From NCBI GenBank assembly GCA_002393025.1, contig DGIE01000027.1, positions 1 through 12,033 on the forward strand: a stretch of 12,033 nt of DNA. The letters are read 5' to 3'. Shown here in pieces: positions 1 to 6,774 of the stretch. This stretch comes from Holosporaceae bacterium UBA3830 (GTDB lineage Bacteria; Pseudomonadota; Alphaproteobacteria; UBA3830). Within the stretch, counting starts at the first letter, position 1. Each line of letters begins with the position of its first letter. Made by a program: the position numbers and the translations under genes. Below the pieces are notes generated by a model. That model did not search any database. It saw nothing but the letters and a program-made list of their open reading frames with translations, and was not told the origin of the DNA.

Positions 1-128
1 GATATTATGTAGATACGGTAGGAAAAAATACGAAAAAGATAGCGGAATACATAAAGAATCAGTTAAGAGAAGATGCGGAAAGCAGTCAATTAACGATGGA
101 ATTAGACCCATTTATGGGTAGTAAGTAA
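1..128 (+). CDS. tnpA: IS200/IS605-family transposase TnpA, C-terminal end (5' end outside the window)
   Basis: The reading frame starting at base 3 encodes about 41 residues from YYVDTVGKN to ELDPFMGSK and stops at TAA 126-128. The YVDTVG stretch, the following charged helix (KKIAEYIKNQ) and the DPFxG ending are the usual close of Y1-type (HUH) transposases of the IS200/IS605 family. These enzymes move single-stranded DNA through a tyrosine nucleophile. The catalytic HUH motif and tyrosine would lie upstream of the window, so activity cannot be judged. The structured DNA that follows fits the right end of the same element. Confidence 0.75.
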   Translation, partial: YYVDTVGKNTKKIAEYIKNQLREDAESSQLTMELDPFMGSK

Positions 129-230
129 AGGTCGCACGGTCAGATCAGGGTACGCCCTTAAGGCGGAAGCTAGTAAAGAAGCCTTATAGGCGCATATGCA
201 GAACCACCAGCTAAGCTGCTGGGTACCTGT
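129..230 (+). mobile_element. Right end of the IS200/IS605-type element, with hairpins
   Basis: Directly after tnpA lies about 100 bp of strongly structured, non-coding sequence. It contains the palindrome CCTTAAGG inside CGCCCTTAAGGCG, a GCCT-TAT-AGGC hairpin at 181-191, and a hairpin at 204-222 (ACCAGC, loop TAA, GCTG, then TGG with one C-C mismatch). Subterminal hairpins of this kind are what TnpA recognises at IS200/IS605 ends. The exact boundary is inferred: DUF927-like coding sequence resumes at about 229-235, so the element should end at about 225-235. No tnpB lies on this side. Confidence 0.6.
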
Positions 231-1804
231 TTGGAAAACTCGTCTGGAATTTAAGGATATGAATGGTGATATTCAAATTCTGGATATAAAGAATGATCAT
301 TTCTATAACATCCAAGATGTCGTTAAAATCTTACTGATGAAAGGGATTTTGTCCGCATATTGAGAGTTCGAAGCTAAAGTCATATCTGCTGAGCCAGTTT
401 GATACCATGAATCAAAAAGATCATTTCATTGAGATCAATAAAACTGGCTGGACAAACACAGATTTTGATACTTATGTCTGTCCGTCGTTTATGGCAATCC
501 GAGACGGAGTAAAAGATGAGAAAAAAGTTATTCTTTCAAAATCTCTGAGAAATTGCGGATTCGGACAGCGCAGAACTCTGGAGGAATGGAAGGAGAAAAT
601 ATGCAGATTTTGTGAAAATAACGAAAATCTGACTTTTGTTCTTTGTAATTCATTGAGTTCAATTATATTAAGACCTTTGGGATTAAGCGGTTGCATTTTT
701 CATTATGTAGGAAGAAGTTCGATAGGTAAAACAACTTTGGCTTATTTAGGAGCCTCGGTTTGGGGAGGTCATGAGTTTATGAAAATATGGCGTCTCACAT
801 CTAATGGACTCGAAGGACTAGCTGAACTTCATAACGATTCCACTCTTATATTGGATGAACTTTCACAGGCTAACAGTAAAGAAACAGGCGGCAACTCGTA
901 TCTTATAGCGAACGGATCAGGAAAGGGAAGAGCTGATAAAAACGGAAATCCGCAATCCATAAAAACTTGGCTTTTAAACGCTATTAGTACAGGCGAAATC
1001 TGCGTAGCGGATAAAATCAATGAATCTGGAGAGAAGGTTAAAGGAGGTCAAGGCGTCAGAGCCATTGATATTTACGCAGAAATTGAAAACGGATTTGGAA
1101 TATTTAATAATCTTCATAGTTTCTCCAGCGGAAGTGAGTTCAGTAACTATATTAAGCAACAAACAAATTTATATTATGGAACAGCTGCTCATGAATTCGC
1201 GAAAGGAGTCGCGATGAAAGACAGCGTAGAAACTTTACGGGGAATATATGCTCAAACTCAAAAGAATTTGTACGAAAGATTCAATCTGAAACAAGCCGAC
1301 GGACAAGTTCAACGAGTTGCGGATTATTTTGCGGGAAATATTACAGCTGGAATATTCGCTTCATCAGATTGTTTGGGAATCCTGACGCATAACTCCTCAG
1401 CCATAGAAGAAGATGTAACAAAAGTGTTCTCCAAATGGCTCACAAATCGGGGATCAGTGAAGTCTCATGAAGAAAATCAGGTGATTGATCATATCAGAGG
1501 ATTTTTGGAGATGAATCAAAACAGATTTAAAACAAAAATTCACGGAATTGAAGGATTCGGGGAAGCTAAAAGTTATAACAACTCATTAGGACTTCTCGTT
1601 TTTGAAGAAAACGCTGAAACATACTACATATATACTCAGGCGTTTCAAAAAGAAATTTGCACTGGATTCGATGTGAAACTGACTAGACGAATTTTGAAAG
1701 AAAAAGGAATCTTAGAGTTAGATAGCGACGGAAGTAACAAAAGATGTCCCTATGAAATATTTAAAAATAAACGGATGATTAAGTTGGTATTTCGTATAAC
1801 ATAA
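229..1804 (+). pseudogene. DUF927-type helicase/primase-like ATPase, interrupted by the IS and frameshifted
   Basis: The intact downstream frame (ATG 407 to TAA 1804, 465 aa) has a Walker A motif GRSSIGKTT at residues 102-110 and a Walker B ending LILDE at 147-151. The spacing and the surrounding 'KTGW...F..P' and 'VWGG' patterns match DUF927 proteins, which are ATPases found on ICEs, plasmids and prophages, often fused to primase domains. Similarity continues upstream: bases 235-360 encode KTRLEFKDMNGDI...LLMKGILSAY in frame 1 and run into TGA at 361. Removing one T at 360/361 joins SAY to ESSKLKSYLLSQF and restores a continuous protein. Before 229 the gene is cut by the IS right end, so the N-terminus lies beyond the element. 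A 3' product starting at 407 could still be made but would lack the N-terminal part. The likely role was replication of a mobile element. Confidence 0.75.
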
Positions 1805-2116
1805 TTTTGCGCTGGCAGAGCCGGCAAATCGGCGCACTCTGAAATTTAAGGGTTTGTGCGATCAAGAAGATCGGCATTTGTGCTGGTAATGCCGGCACGG
1901 AGCCCGTGTAGGCGATACTCCTGTATAACGGTATGCTCTCCATATCTAAATCGATTTTAGTTATTTGTTCGTGCATACCTTTATATCAAAGTATTTAAGA
2001 ATACTGGCTGCAGGACCTTCCTGCCGGCAATGCCGGCATAATGCCGGAAAGCATACAGCTTGCAATTCCTCAAATTTAAAGAACTGCCGGAATGTCGGTT
2101 CTGTCGGCTAAAAAAA
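1805..2116. repeat. Large imperfect palindrome (dispersed palindromic element, copy 1)
   Basis: This gene-free stretch fills exactly the space between two convergent stop codons. Its outer arms (about 1805-1905 and 2015-2116) are imperfect inverted repeats rich in GCCGGCA. For example TTTTGCGCTGGCAGAGCCGGCA on the left mirrors the reverse complement of the right arm, and TCTGAAATTTAAGG mirrors CCTCAAATTTAAAGA. Near the centre, CGGTATGC and TGCATACC form an inner pair. The middle part (about 1905-2022) is repeated at about 6070-6192, including a shared ACGGTATGCTCTCCATATCT. The palindrome could also act as a bidirectional terminator between the DUF927 remnant and rloB. By architecture it resembles Rickettsia palindromic elements, but I do not recognise the family. 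Confidence 0.7.
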
Positions 2117-2689
2117 TCAATCTAGTAAAATCTCAACCAACTTATACACGGTTGAACCTTGATAATCGAAGCAATTTCCATCCGCATTATCGTTTCTTTT
2201 CTTAGCGCGCAATACTGCTTTTTTTATCAACTCAGGAGTAAAAACTTTTATATCCAGATTCTTATCATACCCCTGGAGATATTTTTTCAATCGGTTTAAA
2301 CAATCGTCTTGAGATGAAATCCCTGTGTCTTCGAAATGCAACAACAGCCAATACTCGAAACTCGGATTACTCAAGGCATGGAAACGTTGAGGTTTCTGCA
2401 ACCAAATTTTCAACGCTTTAAAATGCTCATCCGTCCAATTATCTTTATCTGAAACAATCCAAATTTGATCTGCGTTGGATAATCCGTTTTCCTTTTCAAC
2501 CGAATTCGCTCTTTTAACCAATCCTTTCGGAGAGGTTTCGTTTCTTCTGTTTTTGTGAAATTTCAAAACATATTCGTCAGATCGAAATATTGAAAAATAC
2601 TGAGGTTCTGTTCTCGTTCCTGCCATTACCAAATGAATGAGTTTCTTAAAAGGAAGGCAGCGAGATTTTCTTATGCGATTGTATCTAAT
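2117..2689 (-). CDS. rloB: RloB-like TOPRIM-type protein (AbiLii-like), second gene of the RloAB pair
   Basis: Family hallmarks are visible: [I/L]V..G..TEPQYF near the N-terminus, an acidic DxD in VSDKDNW (the TOPRIM-type metal site), and NPSFEYWLLLHF, nearly diagnostic for RloB-like proteins. It lies 3' of an RloA ATPase gene, as in RloAB/AbiL-type abortive infection systems, where the ATPase is thought to control a nuclease-like partner. The first ATG/GTG/TTG-type start is TTG 2632, which would cut into the first motif. The frame is open further upstream and encodes RYNRIRKSR...KKLIHLVMAG, typical of RloB N-termini. The most natural start is ATT at 2689, overlapping the rloA stop as TAATT, with GGGG five bases before it; that gives about 190 aa. 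The first motif reads VMAG where VCEG is usual, so the first acidic residue appears lost. The gene may be weakly expressed or impaired. Confidence 0.72.
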   Translation of the reverse strand: MRYNRIRKSRCLPFKKLIHLVMAGTRTEPQYFSIFRSDEYVLKFHKNRRNETSPKGLVKRANSVEKENGLSNADQIWIVSDKDNWTDEHFKALKIWLQKPQRFHALSNPSFEYWLLLHFEDTGISSQDDCLNRLKKYLQGYDKNLDIKVFTPELIKKAVLRAKKRNDNADGNCFDYQGSTVYKLVEILLD

Positions 2690-3972
2690 TAGTTCCCCAT
2701 CAATGTAGGTATGCCACCGAATCTGCCGTCCATGTAGCTCTTCCGGATATCTTTATCTTTTCGGATATTTTCAAAATCGCTGAAAGAGATAAACTCCGAC
2801 GACTTGAATTTATTTCGATCGATTACCCAGATTTCATCCCGACGGAATATCTTCTGACTTATCAGATTCGTATCGTGAGTTGTGAAAATTAGTTGACCTT
2901 TCTTAGATTTGTTGCAGCTGTCTAAATACGTTTCTATCAGATGCTTCACCAACAGAGGATGCAAGCTTCGATCGATTTCATCAACTATGTATATCTTCGA
3001 ACTGTCGGTGCAAAGTTCAGAAAAAGCCGGAAACAAATCGATGGCGCGCAAAGTTCCGTCGGACTCGTCGGTTAAATTGAATTTCACATTCTGCCCTTGC
3101 TCGTTCGTATGTACGGATATTATTCTTTTCGATACGATATTCCCGTTCTTCTTCGTTACTAAAATTCTTTCACGTCCGATCTGCAAGCGAAAGGTTCTGC
3201 CTTCCTGAATATTTGCGAAGAAGGATCGAGTATCTAAAGGTAAGGGTAAAGAGCTGAACGGAATTTCTTCGCACTCGATTTTCTCAATTCCGACATCGCA
3301 ATTTTGGAAATAATTATTTATGTCGTTATATAAATGGCTTGTTTCGTCGAAAAATTTTTCAAAAGGCTGAAAAGTCGCGTCCGGCGTAATGATCTCGATG
3401 TTATCGAACCAATCGAAAATTTTTTTGAAATGTTCGGCGTTTTGAAAAACCGAACTGGTTAAAAACAACTGATTTTTTCGAGTTCCTTTAAAAATAAACT
3501 GTAAAAATTCCTGATCTTTGATTTCATCGGCGAAAAAAATCTCATTTGATTTTCGATGAAATAAAATCTTCTCCTTTTTAGGCTGTACTTCCGACAGTTT
3601 CTCCTCAATAACTTGCTTACGATCGACAACAAAAGCATATTCGTATATTGTGTCATCGATCAGAATCCCAACGGAAAATCGAGAAGGCTTTTTCACGCAA
3701 TCGTCGTCCAATAAATACGGATACACGGGCAGAACTTCCTCCGGACGCGAACCATTGAGAATAAAATTTCTCGCCGTCGACATTATCTTGATAAAATTGG
3801 TTTTTCCGGAAGCATTTGCTCCATAAATAGCAGCAATCGGAAGAACTCTGTTTTTGTAATGATTCAGTTCAAACAGCCGGTCTCCGTGCTGCTGTTCGCG
3901 CGTAGCAATCATTGAAAATTCTGTCTTATCTTTGAAAGACAACCAATTTTCTACGGATAATCCTAATAACAT
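2689..3972 (-). CDS. rloA: RloA-like AAA/ABC-type ATPase (COG1106, AbiLi-like)
   Basis: A 427-aa SMC/OLD-like ATPase. The N-terminus MLLGLSVENWLSFKD matches the usual RloA opening. Walker A GANASGKTN is at residues 51-59, a signature-like DESDGTLRA lies in the C-terminal half, Walker B ends IYIVDE with D331-E332, and an H-loop follows in TTHDTNL. I chose ATG 3972 over the upstream ATG 3984 because GGAG lies six bases before it and the family starts at this point. It is transcribed with rloB, which overlaps its stop codon. Such proteins pair with RloB-like or TOPRIM effectors in abortive infection (AbiL, and the comparable PARIS architecture); the ATPase probably senses infection and holds or releases the effector. 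The gene appears intact. Confidence 0.85.
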   Translation of the reverse strand: MLLGLSVENWLSFKDKTEFSMIATREQQHGDRLFELNHYKNRVLPIAAIYGANASGKTNFIKIMSTARNFILNGSRPEEVLPVYPYLLDDDCVKKPSRFSVGILIDDTIYEYAFVVDRKQVIEEKLSEVQPKKEKILFHRKSNEIFFADEIKDQEFLQFIFKGTRKNQLFLTSSVFQNAEHFKKIFDWFDNIEIITPDATFQPFEKFFDETSHLYNDINNYFQNCDVGIEKIECEEIPFSSLPLPLDTRSFFANIQEGRTFRLQIGRERILVTKKNGNIVSKRIISVHTNEQGQNVKFNLTDESDGTLRAIDLFPAFSELCTDSSKIYIVDEIDRSLHPLLVKHLIETYLDSCNKSKKGQLIFTTHDTNLISQKIFRRDEIWVIDRNKFKSSEFISFSDFENIRKDKDIRKSYMDGRFGGIPTLMGN

Positions 3973-3996
3973 CTTCGTCTCCATCCTGCGCGATTG

Positions 3997-4025
3997 AATA
4001 TATCATGAAATTTTGAATTAAGCAA
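3997..4025 (-). promoter_or_regulatory. Predicted sigma70-type promoter of rloAB
   Basis: On the minus strand TTGCTT (4025-4020) is followed after 17 bases by TATATT (4002-3997). Transcription would start at about 3990, giving a leader of about 18 nt with the GGAG site before ATG 3972. The spacing is ideal and the -10 box is close to consensus. It is a sequence match only. Confidence 0.5.
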
Positions 4026-4052
4026 AAAAGATGCGAAAAAATCACGTCTTAT

Positions 4053-4146
4053 GCGGCAAACCTGATATAGGCGATGCATTTGCTGTGCCGCCAACATATA
4101 CTCCGTTTACGTATTTTCGTCCGTTCTAGTCCGTCAGAAATACGTA
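4053..4146. repeat. Two adjacent hairpin-forming inverted repeats upstream of rloA
   Basis: GCGGCA 4053-4058 pairs with TGCCGC 4086-4091, with a nested GCAAA/TTTGC. A second perfect 9-bp repeat, TACGTATTT 4108-4116 with AAATACGTA 4138-4146, follows at once. They lie in a ~500-bp gene-free interval (3973-4475) between the rloAB promoter and the exported-protein gene. Neither has a convincing T-tract, so terminator function is doubtful. They could be remnants of a palindromic element or an operator region. In the rest of the interval I see only a weak promoter-like match for the rightward gene (TTGAAA 4267-4272, 17 bases, TATTTG 4290-4295). Confidence 0.45.
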
Positions 4147-4475
4147 ATAGCTTTTTGTGCGGGATATATGCAGGAAAAATTATCAGAAAATGCTGACAAT
4201 TATAAAATCTTTTCGTTACTGGAGTTTGCAAAGAGCTAATTGGTGTGTTCAAAATCTGGAGCATCGTTGAAAACTCAATAATCCTGTGATATTTGTAAAG
4301 AGTTTGAGTAGTACGTGTAGTTTTTGTAGTGACAATTGATGTCCGCTTGCATTGTGTGAACGGAGGAAGTGTGTAATTCGCGAAAGTGATGCTTTCGGAA
4401 CGATTCTGTTTTGGAAAAATATCATTTTGGCGCGACGTGTGCTACTCAAAATGGAAGAAAGAAGGAGGTTTGTTT

Positions 4476-5777
4476 ATGAAACAGTACATTAAATTTCTGA
4501 AATTTTTGTGGGTGATTTTAATTGTTCCAAGCCTGTATGGGATGGAAAATTTAGCTCCAAATAATAACAAAAGACCGTACAGTCTTTCTGAAGTTAAAAT
4601 AGAAGACCAAGAGGCTTCTTCAAAGAAAGCTAAAGTAAATAAAAATTCTCATGAATTAAGATATGGATCAGTAATAGATTTAAATGAATGTCCAAATTTT
4701 GTTGAAATAATAAAGCAATCTTTTGGAATAAATAAAGATATAACTAAAGATGAAGCTTTATCTTTAGTGAAAGAGGCTAAAGATGTTTTGAAAGCAAACG
4801 GGGCAGATACAAATCTTTTATTCTGTAATGGTGATGCATTCATAAACGGATTAATGAATGTCACCCATGACTTTGATGATTTTGTCGTAGGTGGAAAGCG
4901 GTATAAAGCTAGACAACTTTGCGAAGAGTTTGGAGTTTCTGTTGAAGAAATAGATGCGATGAACGATGTTGTTAGAGTTTTTTCGGAGTTAAAAAGAATA
5001 TTAAATAGGCGTAAAGCGTATAATAAAATGAAATCTCTTATTGGGTCTTTTTGGAATGAAACAAAAAATCTGAAAAATAATACAGAAATATCAAAAGTAT
5101 TGCAAAATTATCAAGAAGACCCTTACATAAGCAGCTGGCATCGTGAAAAGCTCCTATCGGAGTCGGAGTATATAAAGTCGCTAAATGTTTTAAAAGTAGA
5201 TATGTCCACTCTCTCCTTTGGCAGAAAAGGATTTTTTGAATCATTTAAAATAGTAAAAGAAATTATCATCGAAAAAACCAACCATTTATTGGAACAGTTT
5301 GGTGAGTATATAGGATTTTTTAACCTAAATGATGGGAAGGACAAAAAAGAATTTTTAGAAAAATTTGAGGAGTTAAAAGCCACAAACCCCATAAATTATA
5401 TACAATGTGCAGAGGATTTGTGTTCAAAGTATACACGCTATACTCATACGGAATGCATAGTAGAGTATTTATATCGCGATCAATTAGAGCCTCTTAACAT
5501 GGTAACAGTTCGCGATCCATGTAAATTTTGTGAACAAATGGCGGCAAAAATTACACCTGAACAACCAAATAGGTATTCTGTTATAATTTCAGGGCAAAAA
5601 TATCGCAAAGACTGCAAAGCTTGCAAAAACAAAAAACGTCTAGGTAACGTTAATATAGTAATGGATCCAAAATGTAAATCTTGTGAAGATAGTCGAGATG
5701 AAGATCGTTCAGATGGTCAGACCAATCACAGCCTACGACTAATACAGCTAAATCTAGAATCCTCTCTGAAAAATTAA
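4476..5777 (+). CDS. Predicted secreted protein with deaminase-like HxE...PCxxC site and NLS-like motif
   Basis: A 433-aa protein starting at ATG 4476, chosen because GGAGG lies seven bases upstream; the frame is open further 5' but without a ribosome site. Residues 1-22 form a Sec signal peptide: MKQYIKFLK, a hydrophobic FLWVILIV stretch, and PSLYG before the probable cleavage site. Residues 50-54, KKAKV, fit the monopartite nuclear localisation pattern K-K-x-K, with KRP at 32-34. The middle is lysine-rich and probably helical, with no family I recognise. Near the C-terminus H324-T-E326, 21 residues, then P-C349-K-F-C352 matches the zinc site of the cytidine-deaminase fold; the preceding NMVTVRD and following YSVIISG could be its strands. 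Two more CxxC pairs follow (C380/C383, C400/C403), so a zinc ribbon is the main alternative. Codon choice looks more AT-rich than in neighbouring genes. An effector role in a eukaryotic host is inference. Existence of the gene is certain; the function is not. Confidence 0.6.
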   Translation: MKQYIKFLKFLWVILIVPSLYGMENLAPNNNKRPYSLSEVKIEDQEASSKKAKVNKNSHELRYGSVIDLNECPNFVEIIKQSFGINKDITKDEALSLVKEAKDVLKANGADTNLLFCNGDAFINGLMNVTHDFDDFVVGGKRYKARQLCEEFGVSVEEIDAMNDVVRVFSELKRILNRRKAYNKMKSLIGSFWNETKNLKNNTEISKVLQNYQEDPYISSWHREKLLSESEYIKSLNVLKVDMSTLSFGRKGFFESFKIVKEIIIEKTNHLLEQFGEYIGFFNLNDGKDKKEFLEKFEELKATNPINYIQCAEDLCSKYTRYTHTECIVEYLYRDQLEPLNMVTVRDPCKFCEQMAAKITPEQPNRYSVIISGQKYRKDCKACKNKKRLGNVNIVMDPKCKSCEDSRDEDRSDGQTNHSLRLIQLNLESSLKN

Positions 5778-5811
5778 AAAACTAAATTTGTATTATAACT
5801 TAAACAGCAAC

Positions 5812-5836
5812 AGGGACATGTTCAAAACGTGTCCCT
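5812..5836. terminator. Hairpin between convergent genes, possible terminator
   Basis: AGGGACATG and CGTGTCCCT form a 9-bp stem (one G-T pair) with a 7-base loop. It lies 35 bp after the stop of the exported-protein gene and about 20 bp from the convergent end of the invertase remnant. Neither side has a strong T-run; the minus-strand side (TGTTGCTGTTT) is slightly more T-rich. Confidence 0.5.
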
Positions 5837-5858
5837 CGCGATGTCAAAATAGTAGCGG

Positions 5859-6552
5859 TTATATAGCTGGATTTCTCATAACATTGCTTGCCAATACAAT
5901 CTGCTCTTTTATATAGCGATGCAGGGTATTCCAATCGCATCCGAGAAGGCGGGCAATTTCAGCTTTTGAAACTTTTTTCGCAAGAAGTTCTTTGATTTTA
6001 TTGTGCTTTCTTTTCAGTTTTCTGTAAGTGCTGCCGAAAGGGCGTCCGACCGGGAAGTTTCCGGTGCCGGTATTATAGGTACTCCTATCCGACGGTATGC
6101 TCTCCATATCTGAAACGATTTTTGAGATTTGTTCGGCATACTGTTGAATGAGAATATTCCTGAAAATACCGGCTGCAGCGCCTTGCTGCCTCGTTAGCGA
6201 GTGAAAAAGCGAAAGCCAAAACTTTGCTCCGAATATCAGCACCGAGTCGGTAGTTCTCTTTCAAAGTCCACACCTGGCACTCGTTTTCCAAACATTTCTG
6301 AAGGATTCCCATCACTTCCATGAGGTTTCTGCCAAGCCTGCTCAATTCGCTGGCAATGAGAATATCCTCTTTTTTCAATTTTTTGATCAAATTTCCCAGC
6401 TTGCGTTCCTTCAGAGGCTTGCGGGAAGAAATCGTTTCGTCCACCCATTTGTCGATTTTAAGCCCACTTTTATTCGCAAACGTTGAAATTTCATGCTTTT
6501 GGTTGATTGTATTTTGCTGCTCGGTGCTTACTCTAATGTATCCGTAAATCAT
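5859..6552 (-). pseudogene. Mpi-like serine DNA invertase, disrupted by a palindromic element
   Basis: Starting at ATG 6552 (AAGGA seven bases upstream), the first ~115 residues are a complete resolvase/invertase domain: MIYGYIRVST with catalytic Ser9, SELSRLGRN, and VWTLKENYRLGADIRSKVLAFAFSLANE. This closely follows the pattern of the master DNA invertase Mpi of Bacteroides. The normal continuation (IERN..SQRTKEAL....G..LGRPKG) is missing. Repeat-derived sequence follows instead, and this frame ends at TAG 6085-6087. The expected C-terminal part, VGRPFGS then a helix-turn-helix (IKELLAKKVSKAEIARLLG, LHRYIKE), appears in another frame that ends at 5859. So about 25 essential residues were replaced by the ~130-bp palindromic element and the frame was shifted. 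A truncated product with an intact catalytic domain but no DNA-binding domain is possible. A -10-like TACAAT lies upstream (6598-6593). Confidence 0.75.
6055..6195. repeat. Dispersed palindromic element, copy 2, inside the invertase gene
   Basis: About 130 bp resemble the centre of the 1805-2116 element, including a shared ACGGTATGCTCTCCATATCT, then (G/T)ATTTGTTCG and GGCTGCAG..CCTTCCTGCC-like ends. On the minus strand it is an imperfect palindrome: CCGGTATT near one end answers AATACCGG at the other, and GTATGC pairs with GCATAC inside. Minus-strand reading gives EQISKIVSDMESIPSDRSTYNTG, whose DMESIP core also occurs in copy 1. That frame runs straight into the invertase GRPFGS tail. Boundaries are approximate. 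Confidence 0.65.
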
Positions 6553-6622
6553 CACAACATCCTTAGTTAATAATCGTTTTCTTTCCAAGGATATTGTACC
6601 GCAAACCCACTGATACTGAAAG

Positions 6623-6640
6623 AAACTCTCCGGTTATTTT
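6623..6640 (+). repeat. Left arm of an 18-bp inverted repeat flanking the mod promoter region
   Basis: AAACTCTCCGGTTATTTT matches the reverse complement of 6752-6769 at 17 of 18 positions. Each arm has internal dyad symmetry around CCGG (AAA....CC/GG....TTT), as expected of a site bound by a protein dimer. Confidence 0.7.
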
Positions 6641-6676
6641 CAGTAGTACTATCTAAGTCATTTGTATCATTTAAAG

Positions 6677-6704
6677 ATTAAAATTTTATTAATTTTGCTC
6701 TCAA
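6677..6704 (-). promoter_or_regulatory. Predicted promoter reading leftward, towards the invertase gene
   Basis: On the minus strand TTGAGA (6704-6699), 16 bases, then TTTAAT (6682-6677). Both boxes match consensus at five of six positions. The start would lie about 120 bp upstream of the invertase ATG. Confidence 0.4.
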
Positions 6705-6711
6705 ATTTGAG
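6700..6711. promoter_or_regulatory. Perfect 12-bp palindrome CTCAAATTTGAG, candidate operator
   Basis: It overlaps the -35-like hexamers of both predicted divergent promoters (TTGAGA on minus, TTGAGG on plus). A bound repressor would shut both. It lies near the middle of the 111-bp segment between the inverted repeats. Confidence 0.4.
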
Positions 6712-6734
6712 GCATTATTAAAACTTAATATTTT
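6707..6734 (+). promoter_or_regulatory. Predicted promoter of the mod-res operon
   Basis: TTGAGG (6707-6712), 16 bases, then TATTTT (6729-6734). The -10 box is only moderate. Transcription would start near 6741, leaving a leader of about 35 nt that holds the right repeat arm and the GGAGGG ribosome site. Confidence 0.35.
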
Positions 6735-6751
6735 CTCTCAGCAAAATATTC

Positions 6752-6769
6752 AAAATAACCGGAGGGTTT
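6752..6769 (-). repeat. Right arm of the 18-bp inverted repeat, overlapping the mod ribosome binding site
   Basis: AAAATAACCGGAGGGTTT on the plus strand. Its GGAGGG (6761-6766) is also the Shine-Dalgarno site for ATG 6775, so recombination at this site would keep the ribosome site while changing the promoter in front of it. Confidence 0.7.
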
Positions 6770-6774
6770 TGAAG

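Noticed and set aside
1779..1976. A small minus-strand gene over the palindrome
   Set aside because: It lies within the repeat, overlaps the DUF927 end and has no ribosome site. Its only conserved part is the repeat-derived peptide.
1805..2116. A CRISPR array, suggested by repeated GCCGGCA units
   Set aside because: The units are unevenly spaced, in both orientations and part of one large palindrome; there are no regular spacers.
2909..3208. A 99-residue plus-strand frame inside rloA
   Set aside because: It is opposite conserved Walker B coding sequence and has no ribosome site, so it is a shadow frame.
4386..4475. An upstream ATG 4386 as start of the exported protein, adding 30 residues
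   Set aside because: ATG 4476 has GGAGG at ideal spacing and begins a classic signal peptide; the extra 30 residues would mask it.
6623..6769. A MITE or IS remnant defined by the 18-bp inverted repeats
   Set aside because: No convincing target duplication was seen (at best TGAA), and the right arm coincides with the mod ribosome site. Kept only as an alternative to the invertible-segment reading.
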